Below, one piece after another: positions 36,615 through 47,725 of a stretch of 64,000 nt of DNA (positions are counted from its first letter, which is position 1; each line of letters begins with the position of its first letter). The translations under genes and the position numbers were made by a program. Source of the DNA: Dendrobium chrysotoxum (Eukaryota > Streptophyta > Magnoliopsida > Asparagales > Orchidaceae); the NCBI GenBank assembly GCA_019925795.1, contig CM034306.1, forward strand, positions 51,888,758-51,952,757. Direction: 5' to 3'. The notes under the pieces are model-generated. The model searched no databases. It was not told the DNA's origin and was given only the letters and a program-made list of their open reading frames with translations.

Positions 36615-37233
36615 GTCACTTTCCTTTCAAGAGAAACCATAGAGAGAGAGAGAGTTTGGGAGAGAGAGAGAGGATCTTGTGAGGGGGAGTTCGTGAGGGG
36701 TTCACGAAGGTTGCTCCAAGCAAGGATCAGAGTCATCTTCTCCACTCTTCGTCTTTCGTCGTGTTGGTGTTCTTGGTGAGAGGATCGTTTGCAAGAAGAT
36801 CCGAGGTTCTCTGCCTGCTTCAAAAGGAAGCAAAAGGAGGTTGGGTGCTCTGCCTCACCGTGTGGTGGAAAGTAGGTTCTTGTACAGGCTTCTCCGCCTT
36901 GCTGTGGGAGCAAAAGGAGAGATACTTTGATTTAGTGCAATACCCGGAGGGGAGGCTCCAAGGAGTGGACGTAGGTAAAGTTGACCGAACCACTATAAAA
37001 TCTAGTGTGTTCATTCTTATTACTTTTTGCACTTTTATTTTTCTTTGATTAACTGCTTGGGTGAAATTGTGTTCGATCTTTTCATTTGATTGTTCTGTTC
37101 GTTTCCGCTGTAAATCATCAAAAAGGTTTTTACTGTTGCTCTCAAATTTTTAAATAACCAATTCACCCCCCCTCCTCTTGGTTAGCCTCGGGACTAGTTC
37201 ATCAGGGCTTAACATCCCTTTCGAACTTTCAAG

Positions 37234-37244
37234 TGGTATCAGAG
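37234..37244 (+). other. Copia-1 primer binding site (tRNA-iMet)
   Basis: TGGTATCAGAG, two bases after the 5' LTR end. Confidence 0.9.
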
Positions 37245-37286
37245 TAGGATTCAAAATTTAAGTTTAAAAACTTTTAAATTTGATCC

Positions 37287-38990
37287 ATGGCTAACTTTGG
37301 TAATCGTAATACTGCTGAAGGTTATTCAATCACACGACCACCATTGTTTGATAATATTCCTTTTGACTTTTGGAAAACTCGCATGTCCACTTTTCTTCAA
37401 TCGATTGACTATCGCATGTGGATGCTAGTTAAGGATGGATACGAATCACCTTTTAGGATGATTAATAATGTGAAAACTGAACTTCCCTTTACTGACTGGA
37501 CTTTTGATGATCGTGATTTAGCACAATTAAATACAAAATATTTGAATTATTTTTTCTGTGCTATAAAATCCAAGGATTACATGCGTGTCTCTACATGTAC
37601 AACTGGTAAGGAAATCTGAGATAGATTGTGCATCACATATGAAGGTACAACTGAAGTCAAACAGTCTATGTTAAACATTCTGTTGCATGACTACGAACTT
37701 TTTTGCATGAAACCTACTGAAACTATTTCTGAAATATATACTAGGTTCACTCAAATTATTACTTTCTTGCATGCCTTGGGTAGAGAACTTACAAACTACA
37801 AAAGAGTGAACAAAATACTTAGATGTTTGCCTTCTTTATATGATGCTAAGATAACTGCAATCACTAAATCTAAAGATTTGAATACTTACTCTATTGATAG
37901 CTTACTTAGATCACTCATTGCTTATGAGCAAGGGGTGAACCAAAGACAGCTTGATGCAGGTGAGAAGAAGAAGGAGAAAACAGTGGCACTGAAGGCCAAC
38001 GATAGTGATTCTTGCTCTTCCGGGTCTGATAGCGATGACATGGCCTTGATCACAAGGCAATTCAAAAGCTTTCTAAGAAAGAAACACAAGAACTTTCAGA
38101 AGTGGAACAAGGGTAAGTCTAACAAAAATTTTAAGGGTTCATCTGATCCTGTATGTTTTGAATGCAGGAAGCCTGGACACATTAAGGCTGATTGTCCTAC
38201 ACTTAAAGCTCACCCAAGCAAGGAGAAGGGTGAGGAGAAACACAAGGTTAGAAAGGATAATAAGCGGATTCAGAAGACGTTCTGGGCAGACTCTGCATCC
38301 GACTCCTCTGAGACTGAAGCTGAAGAGGAGGAAACAAATTTATGTCTGATGGCTGATGATCACCCTGGTCAGTCGGACCAGGAAGAGGTATGTGAGCTTA
38401 CTTACGATTAATTACTTGAGATATCTAAAAAAATTCATGCATCATATAGGAAGCTTAAGAAAACCCATGGTAGCTTGAAATTTGATTATTTGACTTTACA
38501 AAAAGAGCATGATATTTTGATTATAGATCATTCCACTATTGATAGCAATCACATGTCTTTACTTGATGAGTTTGATGAATTGAATAAAAAATATTCTGAT
38601 TTAGTTAATGTGCATGATTCATTGAAAACCACTCATGTTAATTTGGAGAGAGCTTTTAAAGAATTAGATACCATGGCATGTGAAGTAGAAAGTAGCAATG
38701 GTGCTTTAAAATTTGAAATTACAAGTTTAAATAAAGAGAATGAATTTTTAAAAGTGAAAATCAGTGCTTTTGAGAAAAATCAAATACCTCCTACTTTTGC
38801 ACAATTTTATGCATCTCCACCTTTTGTAAATTCAGATTTAAAATCATCAAAGCATGTTTCGTATAAACCTAGGAAGAGGCACTATCACTCACGTAGATTA
38901 GTTAACCCTTTTCCTTGTGTTAGATGTTATTCATGTGGCATGTTAGGACATATTTTTCACACCTGTACTGTTCACCGTAGTACACATTAG
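37287..38990 (+). pseudogene. Copia-1 gag pseudogene
   Basis: One frame from ATG 37287 to 38990, with stops only at 37617-37619 (TGA where Trp is expected in GKEI-DRLC) and 38409-38411. The Gag core (UBN2-like) has ITRPPLFDNIPFDFWKTRM and LHDYELFCMKPTETISEIYT. A first zinc knuckle C-F-E-C-R-K-P-G-H-I-K-A-D-C is at 38154-38195. A Glu/Lys-rich coiled-coil-like stretch (38475-38790) follows, then a second knuckle C-Y-S-C-G-M-L-G-H-I-F-H-T-C at about 38927-38968. Two knuckles and a long C-terminal part fit SIRE-type Gag. Confidence 0.85.
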
Positions 38991-38999
38991 GTGTGGAGG

Positions 39000-40740
39000 C
39001 CCAAACTGCCAGTTTCACAGCACAACACGCATGCATTGCATTCTTCTTGTCATAAGAAGGAACCCAAACCTATTTGGGTTCCTAAGACCGACGTTTGATA
39101 TTTTTGAAGGTGGGCTCTCACACAAGACCTCATGAGAGCATGTGGTACCTGGACAACAGATGTTCTAGACACATGACTGGAGATGCAAATCAGTTTATCT
39201 CGCTGGAGGCCAGGGCTGGAAGCAAGGTTACACTTGGAGATAACACCACCAGGAGGGTGGTAGGCTCAGGTATAATTGGTGATTCAAAAAATTTTATGAT
39301 TGATAATGTTTTGCTTGTAGATGGACTGAAACACAACTTATTGAGCATCAGTCAACTTTGTGACAAAGGATACATCATTAAATTCCTGCCCACTGGCTGT
39401 ATTTTAAGCTTAAATGATGAAGTTGTTCTGCAGGGGAAAAGGATCAACAACGTCTACAAGCTGCATGTAAGTTGCATTAAATCTGAGAATTCAATTTGCT
39501 TAAAAAGTACTGCTGTTGAGTCTTGGTTGTGGCATAGGAGATTGTGTCATTTCAGTATGAAAACCCTTAGGAGAGTCACCCAAAAGGACTTAGTTAGAGG
39601 TGTGCCCAAGCTTAAGTTCACTAAGGATCACCTGTGTGATGCCTGTTAGTTAAGAAAGTAAGTCCAGTCCTCTTTTCACTCTGTTAAGGATATTAGCACC
39701 TCTAGACCTTTAGAAGTTCTTCACATGGACCTCTTTGGACCCACTAGCACTGCCAGCCTTGGGGGAAAGTTTATGGATTTGTGATTATAGATGACTACTC
39801 GAGGTTCACTTGGATTAAATTCATGTCACACAAATTTGAGTCATTTGATGAGTTTAAGTCCTTCTCCACTTGGATTCAGAGGAAGTTAGGCTGTGAGATC
39901 TTGACTATTCATAGTGATCATGGTGGAGAGTTTAAAAATGTGAAGTTTGGAAGTTTCTGTGAGGAGCTAGGGATTAGTCACAATTTTTTAGCTCCTAGGA
40001 CCCCTCAGCAGAACGGGGTAGCTGAAAGGAAGAACAGGACCTTAGAGGAAGCCACTAGAGCCATGCTTGCTGAGTATTCACTTCCAAAATACTTTTGGGC
40101 TGAAGCGGTGAAAACTGCCTGTTATGTGCTGAATAGGGTGAATGTGAGATCTAAACTGAACAATACACCTTATGAGATCATTAAGGGTAGAACTCCAAAC
40201 CTGTCCCACCTCCATGTCTTTGGCTGTAAAGTTTTTATTCTGAACAATGGGAAATCATCCTTAGGAAAGTTTGACCCCAAATCTGATGGAGTGTTCTTAG
40301 GCTATTCTAGTGTGGGGAAATTCTTTAGGGTGTTCAATAAAAGGACTTTGGTGGTGGAAGAGACAACTCATGTGGTATTTTATGAATCTGATCCTAAGGT
40401 GACTAGAGTTGAGGAAGAAGAAGAGGTAGAGGAGATTACCCAAGGGATTGGAAATGCAAATCTGGATGAGAGGGTAGAACCTCAAACAATACTGCCAAGA
40501 GATTGGAGATATTCTTCGAGTCATCCTAAAGAACTGATCTTAGGAGACCCTTCTGAAGGTGTTAGGACTAGGCATGGACTTAGGAAGGAAGTAAATCACT
40601 CTGCCTTTATCTCAATGACTGAACCCACCAACATCAATCAAGCCCTTTCGGATGAGTTTTGGATCTTAGCTATGCAAGAAGAATTGAATCAATTTGTAAG
40701 GAATGATGTTTGGGAGTTAGTAGAAAGACCTAGAAATTAA
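39000..40740 (+). pseudogene. Copia-1 protease and integrase pseudogene
   Basis: The protease site reads WYLDNRCSRHMTG (about 39141-39179) where active members have DSG; both changes fit G-to-A transitions. The integrase zinc domain (WHRRLCHFS to CDAC, 39530-39648) precedes the core with Asp in HMDLFGP, Asp in HSDHGGEF and Glu in NGVAERKNR, so the D,D,E triad is kept. A frame change lies between gag and protease (about 39085), stops follow CDAC at 39646-39648, and a single-base loss near 39770 shifts the frame again. From 39781 to 40740 the frame is open. Confidence 0.85.
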
Positions 40741-42152
40741 AGTATTGTGGGAACCAAGTGGGTCTTTAATAATAAGATGAATGATTCTGGTGTGGTGGTT
40801 AGGAATAAGGCGAGATTGGTAGCTAAGGGGTATAATCAGATTGAAGGGATTGATTTTGAGGAGACCTTTGCCCCTGTAGCTAGATTGGAAGCCATTAGAG
40901 TGCTACTAGCCTTTGCCTGTTATAAGGGATTTAAGCTGTTTCAAATGGATATCAAGAGTGCCTTTTTAAATGGGGTAATAAAAGAGGATATTTTTATAGA
41001 ACAACCTCCAGGTTTTGAGAGTTCCCAATATCCAAATCATATTTATAAATTAAAAAAGGCCTTGTGTGGATTGAAACAGGCACCCAGAGCTTAGTATGAG
41101 AGGCTTAGCACATTCCTATTAGAAAGAGAGTTTGTTAAGGGGAGCGTAGACACCACCCTTTTCTGAGGAGAATAGGAGATGACTTACTCATTGTCCAGAT
41201 CTATGTTGATGATATAATTTTTGGATCTTCTGATAAGTTTTTATGTGATGAGTTTTCTAAGATAATGAGTATGGAGTTTGAGATGAGTATGATGGGAGAA
41301 TTATCCTATTTTTTGGGGTTTAGCATAAGGCAAACGGATGATGAAACTTTTCTCAATCAATCTAAATACACTAAGAACATTTTGAAGAAATATGAAATGG
41401 ACAAAGTTAAGCCAATCAATACTCCCATGAGCTCCTCTGTTCAGTTAGATAAAGATTCAAGTGAAAAATTTGTTGATCAGAAGAAGTATAGAGGAATAAT
41501 AAGATCACTGCTTTACCTGACTGCTAGTCGACCTCATATCATGTTTAGTGTCTGTCTTTATGCTAGATTTCAGGCTGATCCTAAAGAGTCCCACCTGACT
41601 ACTGTTAAGAGAATTCTTTGATATCTTTTAGGGACCCCAAACCTAAGAATCTGGTACCCTAGGCACAACACCTCTTTTGAGATCATTGGATATTCTGATT
41701 CTGACTTTGCAGGGTGTAGGGTGGATAGAAAGAGCACTTCTGGAACTTGTCAATTCATAGGATAGTCTCTAGTCTCCTGGTCCAGTAGAAAATAGAACTC
41801 AGTTGCACTTTCCACTGCTGAAGCTGAGTATATTATCTTAGGAAGTTGTATGACTCAAGTTCTTTGGTTAAAGCAATAAGTTTTGGATTTAGGTTTACCT
41901 GTTGGCATAATTTCTGTTATGTGTGATAATACTAGTGCCATCTACATCTCTAAGAATCCAATCCAATATTCTAGGACCAAACATATTGATATAAGGCATC
42001 ACTTCATTAGGGACCATGTTATAAAAGGGGACATTGAGCTACATCATGTGGCAACTGAAAATCAGCTGGCTGACATATTCAGTAAACCACTGGCCTTTGA
42101 CTCATTAAGTATTTTGAGAACCAGATTAGGAGTGATTGATATAAATGCTTGA
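40741..42152 (+). pseudogene. Copia-1 reverse transcriptase and RNase H pseudogene
   Basis: In frame with the integrase after one stop (40738-40740). RT blocks: GTKWVFNNKMND, NKARLVAKGYNQ, FQMDIKSAFLNG and the catalytic YVDD (41202-41213), which lies after a single-base frame change near 41162. RNase H keeps Asp in YSDSDFAG, Glu in STAEAEY and Asp in CDNTSA, and ends at TGA 42150. Stops at 41092, 41619, 41762 and others each look one C/T or G/A change from Trp or Gln codons. Confidence 0.85.
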
Positions 42153-43469
42153 TTTTGATGACTGCTGATTTCTGATTGTTCTGATTGTTGTTCTGTTTTC
42201 TGTTAGTTAGTTTTTTGATTTGATTATTTGCTTTCAGTTGGTTTTATTTCTTCTGCTGATTTCTGTGTTAGCCTTGTTATTAGTTTGATTTGAGTATTTA
42301 CTTTGATGTGATTTTCTACCTATTTTTATTCACTGGTTCATCTCTTGCACTTACTGTTTTATGCTTTTTAAAATCTGATCATTGCTCACTACTTCTGATA
42401 ATCTGAATTTCTGACTGGGAGTTTTACCTTATTTTTATTTGGAAGCTGGTAAGTAGTGATTGATTCCACTGGATCTGTTAAAGGGAAGAAACATTGATGA
42501 TTATTTCTCTTCCTCTAACTCCTTTGCTGGTGTATTATTTCTTTTGGATAAATATCCTCTTCAAAATTAAAATTTTAGTTTTTGAAATAGAGATTTATTT
42601 TATCTTCCTACAGTAATCTACCTCATATCAATAGTGTTGTCAAAGTCTTGAGTCATTATTTTGATTTTTTAAACCAAGTGATTGCACTTATCATATGACA
42701 TATAGTTTTTATTTTGTGAATTAGTCTTCCTTATTGTGGAGAGAGTCTCCTATGTCTGGAAGATAATTTCACAGCTGAGACTCTTTAACGATTATGAAAA
42801 GAAGAAAGCTTACAAAAGATGCGCAGCACGCCAAATCAATTGAAAAAGAGGCACAAAATGAGCCCAAAGTTGAAAAGATGCGAAATGTCGCCAACTAAAA
42901 GATACACAAAGTGTATCAAAAATGAAAAGATACGCAAAGCGCTAAATAAATTGAAAAAGAGGCACAAAATGAGCCCATCCAAGCTTTCTTTCCTTCAGAT
43001 CGTTAAAGGTCTTAGAAAAATCCGTGCCCCACTTAATACTTTTAAAAGCTTGTGTTTGAAAATCCTGATTTCTAAATTATTACTTTGTAACACTATTATA
43101 TCAGATATTTTTCTGGAACGAGGTTTGAAAGGTTCTCTTGTCTAATCTAATTTCTTTTCTTCTGAATTGGATTTTTGTTTTGAAAGAGATTTGCATCGAT
43201 AAGGTGCCCGAGGTGCGAGTTACGAAAGTCGATTTTTCCAACTTTTTTCTAGATTTCAGCGTTGTCAATCATCTTCTTATTGGCTTTTGGATTTAACATC
43301 AAGGGAGAATTCTGTCTTACTGGAGCAGACTGGTCAAAAAAAATGTTACTTTTTTGTGTTCTCATTTTGAGTTTTCTTCATTTTTGTTTTATTTTTTCAT
43401 CTTACTGGTTGTATTTTTTAGGATCCTGATCTGTCATCTCCATCCTCCATCTTTTTCTATTTTCTTCAC
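42153..43469 (+). other. Non-coding spacer of copia-1 between pol and the palindrome array
   Basis: T-rich sequence with repeated TGATT words. It holds a 29-bp exact direct repeat at 42838-42866 and 42949-42977. An open frame over this repeat (42819-43145) is Lys-rich with no known domain and is probably chance. Confidence 0.6.
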
Positions 43470-44016
43470 ATCATCCTGGATGATCCACAGATCATCTTAG
43501 ACAATCCACAGATTATCCTAGACGATCATCTTCGTCCTGGACGATCCAAACATCGTCCTGGATGATCAATTCAAAATCATCCCCACTCTGATCATTCTGC
43601 TGAGAAACTATAATTATTAGTGATCGTCCTGGATGATACCTACATCGTCCTGGACGATAAAATCCATATCTTCCTGATCTTATCAAACGACTGATATTGC
43701 ACCAATTATTGTCCATCATCCTGGACGATCCACCTCATCATCCTGGACGATCCACGTGTCAGCCGCTGGACGATTGAAATTCGGCCCGTCCTTTACACTT
43801 ATTGCACATCGTCCGAGACGATCCACCTAATCGTCTTGGATGATACTTTTCATCAATAGTCATCCAGCCTGACTTCTCGGGACGATCGTCTGTGTCTAAT
43901 CATCCTGGATGATCTCTGATCGTCCCGGATGATCGGATCGCCTTTTTGACCAATCGTCCCGGCCGTAATAATTGCACTTATCGTCCTAGATGATGTCGCG
44001 ATCGTACGGGATGATT
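43470..44016 (+). repeat. Internal palindrome array of copia-1
   Basis: About 15 copies of the same 15-bp palindrome as in the LTRs, for example ATCATCCTGGATGAT at 43470-43484 and ATCGTACGGGATGAT near 44001-44015. Apart from the palindromes I see no LTR-like flank, so this is not simply an LTR fragment. Confidence 0.85.
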
Positions 44017-44027
44017 AGGCCAAGTTC

Positions 44028-44037
44028 TATTTAAATA
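44028..44037 (+). promoter_or_regulatory. TATA-like box upstream of the extra ORF
   Basis: TATTTAAATA, 11 bp after the last palindrome and 61 bp before the extra ORF's ATG. Array plus TATA mimics the LTR promoter layout, so an internal promoter is possible. Confidence 0.45.
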
Positions 44038-44098
44038 GCCGTTTCTTCATCTTTTCTTACACACATCTCCCTCTACCTTCCTTCAATGTTGCCTTCTA

Positions 44099-45118
44099 AT
44101 GGCTGGTGGCAAACGTTCACGATAAAAGGGTGCAAGTTCCTCTCATGGGCATGTTGATCCTTGTTTTCCAAATGCAGCTGATCAGGCTGCCTTCGAGTGC
44201 TATCACAACGTGGGGATCACACATTCCAAAATAGTAAACCCTCCCACCCCCACCTATCCTATTCTTGATCTGTTCGCACACACCTCCCTCACCTTCATCC
44301 TTACACTAGCCTTTCAGTTTAGTCTTGAACTCCTTCAAGTTTTCTTTGCCAATTTGCGCATTTTCATGGACTATTCCACTCTTCGCTCGTATGTCAATCA
44401 ACATCCCGTGGAACTCACTACCCAAGATTTTCATAACATTCTTCAACTTTCTGTCACTAGCGACAAACTCTACACTCTTATCACTGACCCTGACTATGAT
44501 TGGAGTGTCGCCAATCACTTCCTTTGCAATACGAATGCACCCTATCATGATAATGCTTGCACTTCACTTCTTAAGGACGTACGGACCATTCAGCACGTCC
44601 TTTGTTCCTCCATCATTCCAAAGGCGGGGGATCGAATTCACATCATCCTGTTACTGTCCTTGACCACATACTACATCTTGGCCCGCAGGGAGTTTAATGC
44701 CTCTGACCTTATTATCCGATACATAGAGCACCTCACCACTATTAAGGATCCGGGTCATAGGCGTTGCCCAAATCTAGCTTTAGGTCATCTTATTGCATAT
44801 GTTTTAGAAACAAAATATGACCTACAGTATCCGGTCCCTCCTGATGTCCCTCCTTCCTTCTTCACAAATAATTCATTCCACGTCCTACACAGCACCCGAC
44901 TACATCCGGAGCCCACCCCGGATGTTGAGGAGGAAGAGGCTATTCCAGTTCCTGCTGCACCCGATGCACCTGATCCCCTTCGCATTGCATCTCCTTTTGA
45001 CCATCTGGTGTAGTGCTTTGATCAGTGGGAGGCCAGATTCGACTCCTATGTTGCTGTGCAGGAGCAGCGCCACGCTGAGGACCTACAACGCTTCATCGAC
45101 TATGCTGCTCAGTTGTAG
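44099..45118 (+). pseudogene. Extra ORF of copia-1 (env-position protein of unknown role)
   Basis: One frame from ATG 44099 to TAG 45116-45118 (339 codons) with only two internal stops, TAA 44123-44125 and TAG 45011-45013. It lies between pol and the 3' LTR, as in SIRE-type elements with an additional ORF. The middle, with PKAGDRIHIILLLSLTTYYI, ARREFNASDLIIRYIEHLT and LALGHLIAYVLETKYDLQY, resembles the plant-transposon-protein domain found in many plant retroelement ORFs; this is recalled by pattern, not searched. The tail is Pro/Glu-rich and ends in a short charged segment. No signal peptide or clear transmembrane helix supports an envelope role. Confidence 0.6.
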
Positions 45119-45244
45119 TCGTTTCTATTTTTGTTATGTGTTATGTTCCATGTATTGCTTTGGTTGTTAAATGAAAATTTGAAAAAAATTATTTTTCGAT
45201 CTCCTAGTTATTTTTCAAACTACTGTACAAATATTTGTCATCAT

Positions 45245-45258
45245 CAAAAAGGGAGAGA
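45245..45258 (+). other. Copia-1 polypurine tract
   Basis: AAAAAGGGAGAGAT directly before the 3' LTR; primes plus-strand DNA synthesis in this family. Confidence 0.8.
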
Positions 45259-46860
45259 TTGTTGCAAATCTGGTTTTGATGATGACAAACATGTCTCTAT
45301 TATGTTTTGCTTGGCTAACCCGTTTCAGGCACAAAAGATCACGAGCAACTCAAGCCAACTCAAGATCGGGTCAAAGTGTGTCTAAGTGTACTATTTTTCT
45401 TTTTCTTGAGTCAATTGTAATGTAAATGATCCCCTAACTAAGTAACCTTGCACACACACACTCAGGGGGAGAGCTTGAGTGAATTAGAGTTTCTATTCAA
45501 ATTTTTGTTCAAATCGTCCTGGACGATATTCACATCGTCCTAGACGATTAAGTAAAAATAGAAACCCTAATTAGGGCGACCAAGTTAAGAGGGTCTAATT
45601 AAGCAGATCATCCTGGACGATCTTTGGATCGTACGGGATGATATGCTCAAATCAGAAATTCTCAGCCGTCAGATCAAGTTAGGTAAGTTTTTATTTTAAG
45701 ATATTTGGTCTGATCGTCCCGGACGATTCAGTACAATCATGCCTAAATTAGCCTGGTGATTAAGGAAAGCAATTAATACTTAATTGATATGATCATATCG
45801 TCCCGGACGATCGCAGGATCGTCCTGGACGAAAATGATCGTCTAGTGTGTTTCAGTTGTATGTCCCGAACTGTGTTCAGGATGATTTGGGCACTTTTTGA
45901 ACTAATCGTACGGGACGGTATCTCGATCGTCCTGGATGATCAAGTCATTTTTGAGTCGTCCAGCACAAGTTTCTCTGGACGACCCGAACTGTCTTCTGGA
46001 CGAAATTTCTCAATTTACACTAATCATCCCGGACGATCGCAGAATCGTACGGGATGATATGAACAACTTTTTCTACTGATCGTCCAGAAGAGCCAGATCG
46101 TCCAGGCTGATGCAGCTAATTTTGAACTGATCGTACAGGACGATCGATCGATCGTCCTGGACGATCTTGGCCGATCAGTTGAGATTTAGGAAAAATTTTA
46201 AGCCCTCCTATAAAAGATCTTTTTCTTTCAACAAGAAAAATCTTTTGCCACTTTCCTTTCAAGAGAAACCATAGAGAGTGAGAGAGTTTGGGAGAGAGAT
46301 AGAGAGGATCTTGTGAGGGGGAGTTCGTGAGGGGTTCACGAAGGTTACTCCAAGCAAGGATCAGAGTCGCCTTCTCCACTCTTCGTCTTTCGTCGTGTTG
46401 GTGTTCTTGGTGAGAGGATCGTTCGCAAGAAGATCCGAGGTTCTCTGCTTGCTTCAGGAGGAAGCAAAAGGAGGTTGGGTTCTCTGCCTCACCGTGTGGT
46501 GGAAAGGAGGTTCTTGTACAGGCTTCTCTGCCTTATTGTGGGAGTAAAAGGAGAGACACTTTGATTTAGTGTAATACCCGGAGGGGAGGCTCCGGGGAGT
46601 GGACGTAGGTCAAGTTGACCGAACCACTATAAAATCTGGTGTGTTCATTCTAATTACTTTATGCACTTTTATTTTTCTTTGATTAACTGCTTGGGTGAAA
46701 TTATGTTCGATCTTTTTGTTTGACTATTCTGTTTGTTTCTGCTGCAAATCATCGAAAAGGTTTTTACTGTTGCTCTCAAATTTTAAATAACCAATTCACC
46801 CCCCTCTTGGTTAGCCTCGGGACTAGTTCATTAGGGCTTAACATCCCTTTCGAACTTTCA
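45259..46860 (+). repeat. Copia-1 3' LTR
   Basis: 1602 bp, TGTTGCAAATCTGG to CGAACTTTCA, directly after the PPT. Same layout as the 5' LTR: palindrome array 45513-46166, TATA box 46209-46216. Confidence 0.93.
46209..46216 (+). promoter_or_regulatory. TATA box of copia-1 3' LTR
   Basis: TATAAAAG in the same position relative to the palindrome array (45513-46166) as in the 5' LTR. Confidence 0.65.
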
Positions 46861-46865
46861 GTGCC

Positions 46866-47480
46866 ATTGCATGAAAACCAATATATTCTCATTGATGTGA
46901 ATTATCTTTCTGGATGGATTGAAGGTGTGTCAACTTTTAAATCTGATGCTCAAATTGTGATTAATTTCTTAAAGAAAATATTTTTAGATTTGGGATGTAA
47001 AAAGTTATAATCAATGATGGAGGAAGTCATTTTTGTAATAAAAGAATAGAAACTATCCTTAAGAATTTTGAGATTTTCCATAGGATAGCTACTGCTTACC
47101 ATCCCCAAACCATTGGGTAAGCTCAAATTGCAATAGGAAAAATAAGAGGATATTAGAAAAAATTGTCAGTTCTAAAAAGAAAGATTGGGCAATTAAATTG
47201 GATGATGCATTATGGGCCTGCATTTAAAACTCTAATTGGTGTGACTCCTTATAAATTAGTTTTTGAGAAAGCTTGTCATCTTCCTGTAGAATTAAAGCAT
47301 ATGGCATTCTGGGCGGTTAAATAATTAAATTCAAATTTTGGAAGTGTCAAAGAAAAAAGACTGCTACAACTGAGTTGATTAGAATAAATTAGAAATAAAG
47401 CTTATGGAATTGTAAGAATTTATAAGGAAAGAGTTAAAAATGACATGATAAAAATTTTCTTAAGAAAGAATTTACTCCTA
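46866..47480 (+). pseudogene. Athila-like integrase core (3' of the copia insertion)
   Basis: Continues the gene interrupted at 35627. Blocks: ENQYILIDVNYLSGWIEG (about 46876), DGGSHF (about 47017), YHPQTIG (about 47098) and the late block KLDDALWA (about 47197), with frame changes between them. The residue where the third catalytic acid is expected reads Gln, and a stop lies just before it. Confidence 0.65.
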
Positions 47481-47510
47481 GTCAGGATGTTTTATTTCTT
47501 AATTATAGAC

Positions 47511-47692
47511 TTATATTAAAAAAGGTAGAGGTAGACCTAAAAAGACTTGGTTAGAAAATATTAGAAATAATCTTTCTTTATTATATTTAAATGATAATTT
47601 AACTTTTAACAGGACATAATGGAGAAAAAGAATTCATGGAGTAGACCCTACGTAGTGGGACAAAGGCTTGAAGTTGTTATTGTTATTGTTGT
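47511..47692 (+). mobile_element. LINE 3' end fragment
   Basis: Same sequence family as 31191-31388: the RPKKTW-coding stretch, GACCCTACGTAGTGGG and a (TTG)/(TTATTG) tail. It lies at the broken end of the Athila-like integrase. No target duplication is recognised. Confidence 0.8.
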
Positions 47693-47703
47693 ATCTAGAC
47701 TCC

Positions 47704-47725
47704 CTATAGGGGCAAACCCCTATAG
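47704..47725 (+). other. R-family hairpin: CTATAGGGG-CAAA-CCCCTATAG
   Basis: Nine perfect base pairs with loop CAAA, followed by TTAATT. Counterparts at 48235-48256, 63226-63245 and 19888-19909 keep pairing with different stems. Confidence 0.65.

Larger units (their letters stand above)
35628..37231 (+). repeat. Copia-1 5' LTR
   Basis: 1604 bp, TGTTGTAAATCTGG to CGAACTTTCA. It holds a palindrome array (35881-36534), a TATA box (36577-36584), a hairpin just after it and GA-rich leader sequence (36638-36680). Open frames within it are fortuitous. Confidence 0.93.
35628..46860 (+). mobile_element. Full-length SIRE-like Ty1/copia retrotransposon (copia-1)
   Basis: 11.2-kb element with LTRs of 1604 and 1602 bp, PBS, gag-pol in copia order (gag, protease, integrase, RT, RNase H), an extra ORF and PPT. 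It sits inside the integrase gene of the Athila-like element with a 5-bp target duplication, GTGCA (35623-35627) and GTGCC (46861-46865), one mismatch. Over the first 400 bp the LTRs differ at about 18 positions by eye, nearly all transitions. All coding parts carry stops or frameshifts, so it is not autonomous now. The long LTRs, gag with two zinc knuckles and the extra 3' ORF suggest the SIRE/Maximus lineage. Confidence 0.9.
31114..47480 (+). mobile_element. Athila-like Ty3/gypsy element, split by a copia insertion and 3'-truncated
   Basis: Order: PBS, LINE insertion (31191-31388), gag (31487-32370), protease (32960-33337), RT (33900-34450), RNase H (34640-35110), integrase zinc domain (35246-35622), then the 11.2-kb copia element, then integrase core (46866-47480). 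Sequences such as the gag block GVSDDAIRLRLF and the RT block GWRIYIDYRKLNKATRKDHF are typical of the Athila lineage. The 3' part and the 3' LTR are absent; a LINE fragment and family R follow. Confidence 0.8.

Noticed and set aside
36596..37048. Open frames of 70-105 codons in the copia-1 5' LTR leader
   Set aside because: LTR untranslated sequence; the same frame is not uniformly open in the 3' LTR, and no retroelement protein is encoded there.
44306..44985. Antisense open frames across the extra ORF
   Set aside because: Shadow frames of the plus-strand ORF; no similarity or start context.
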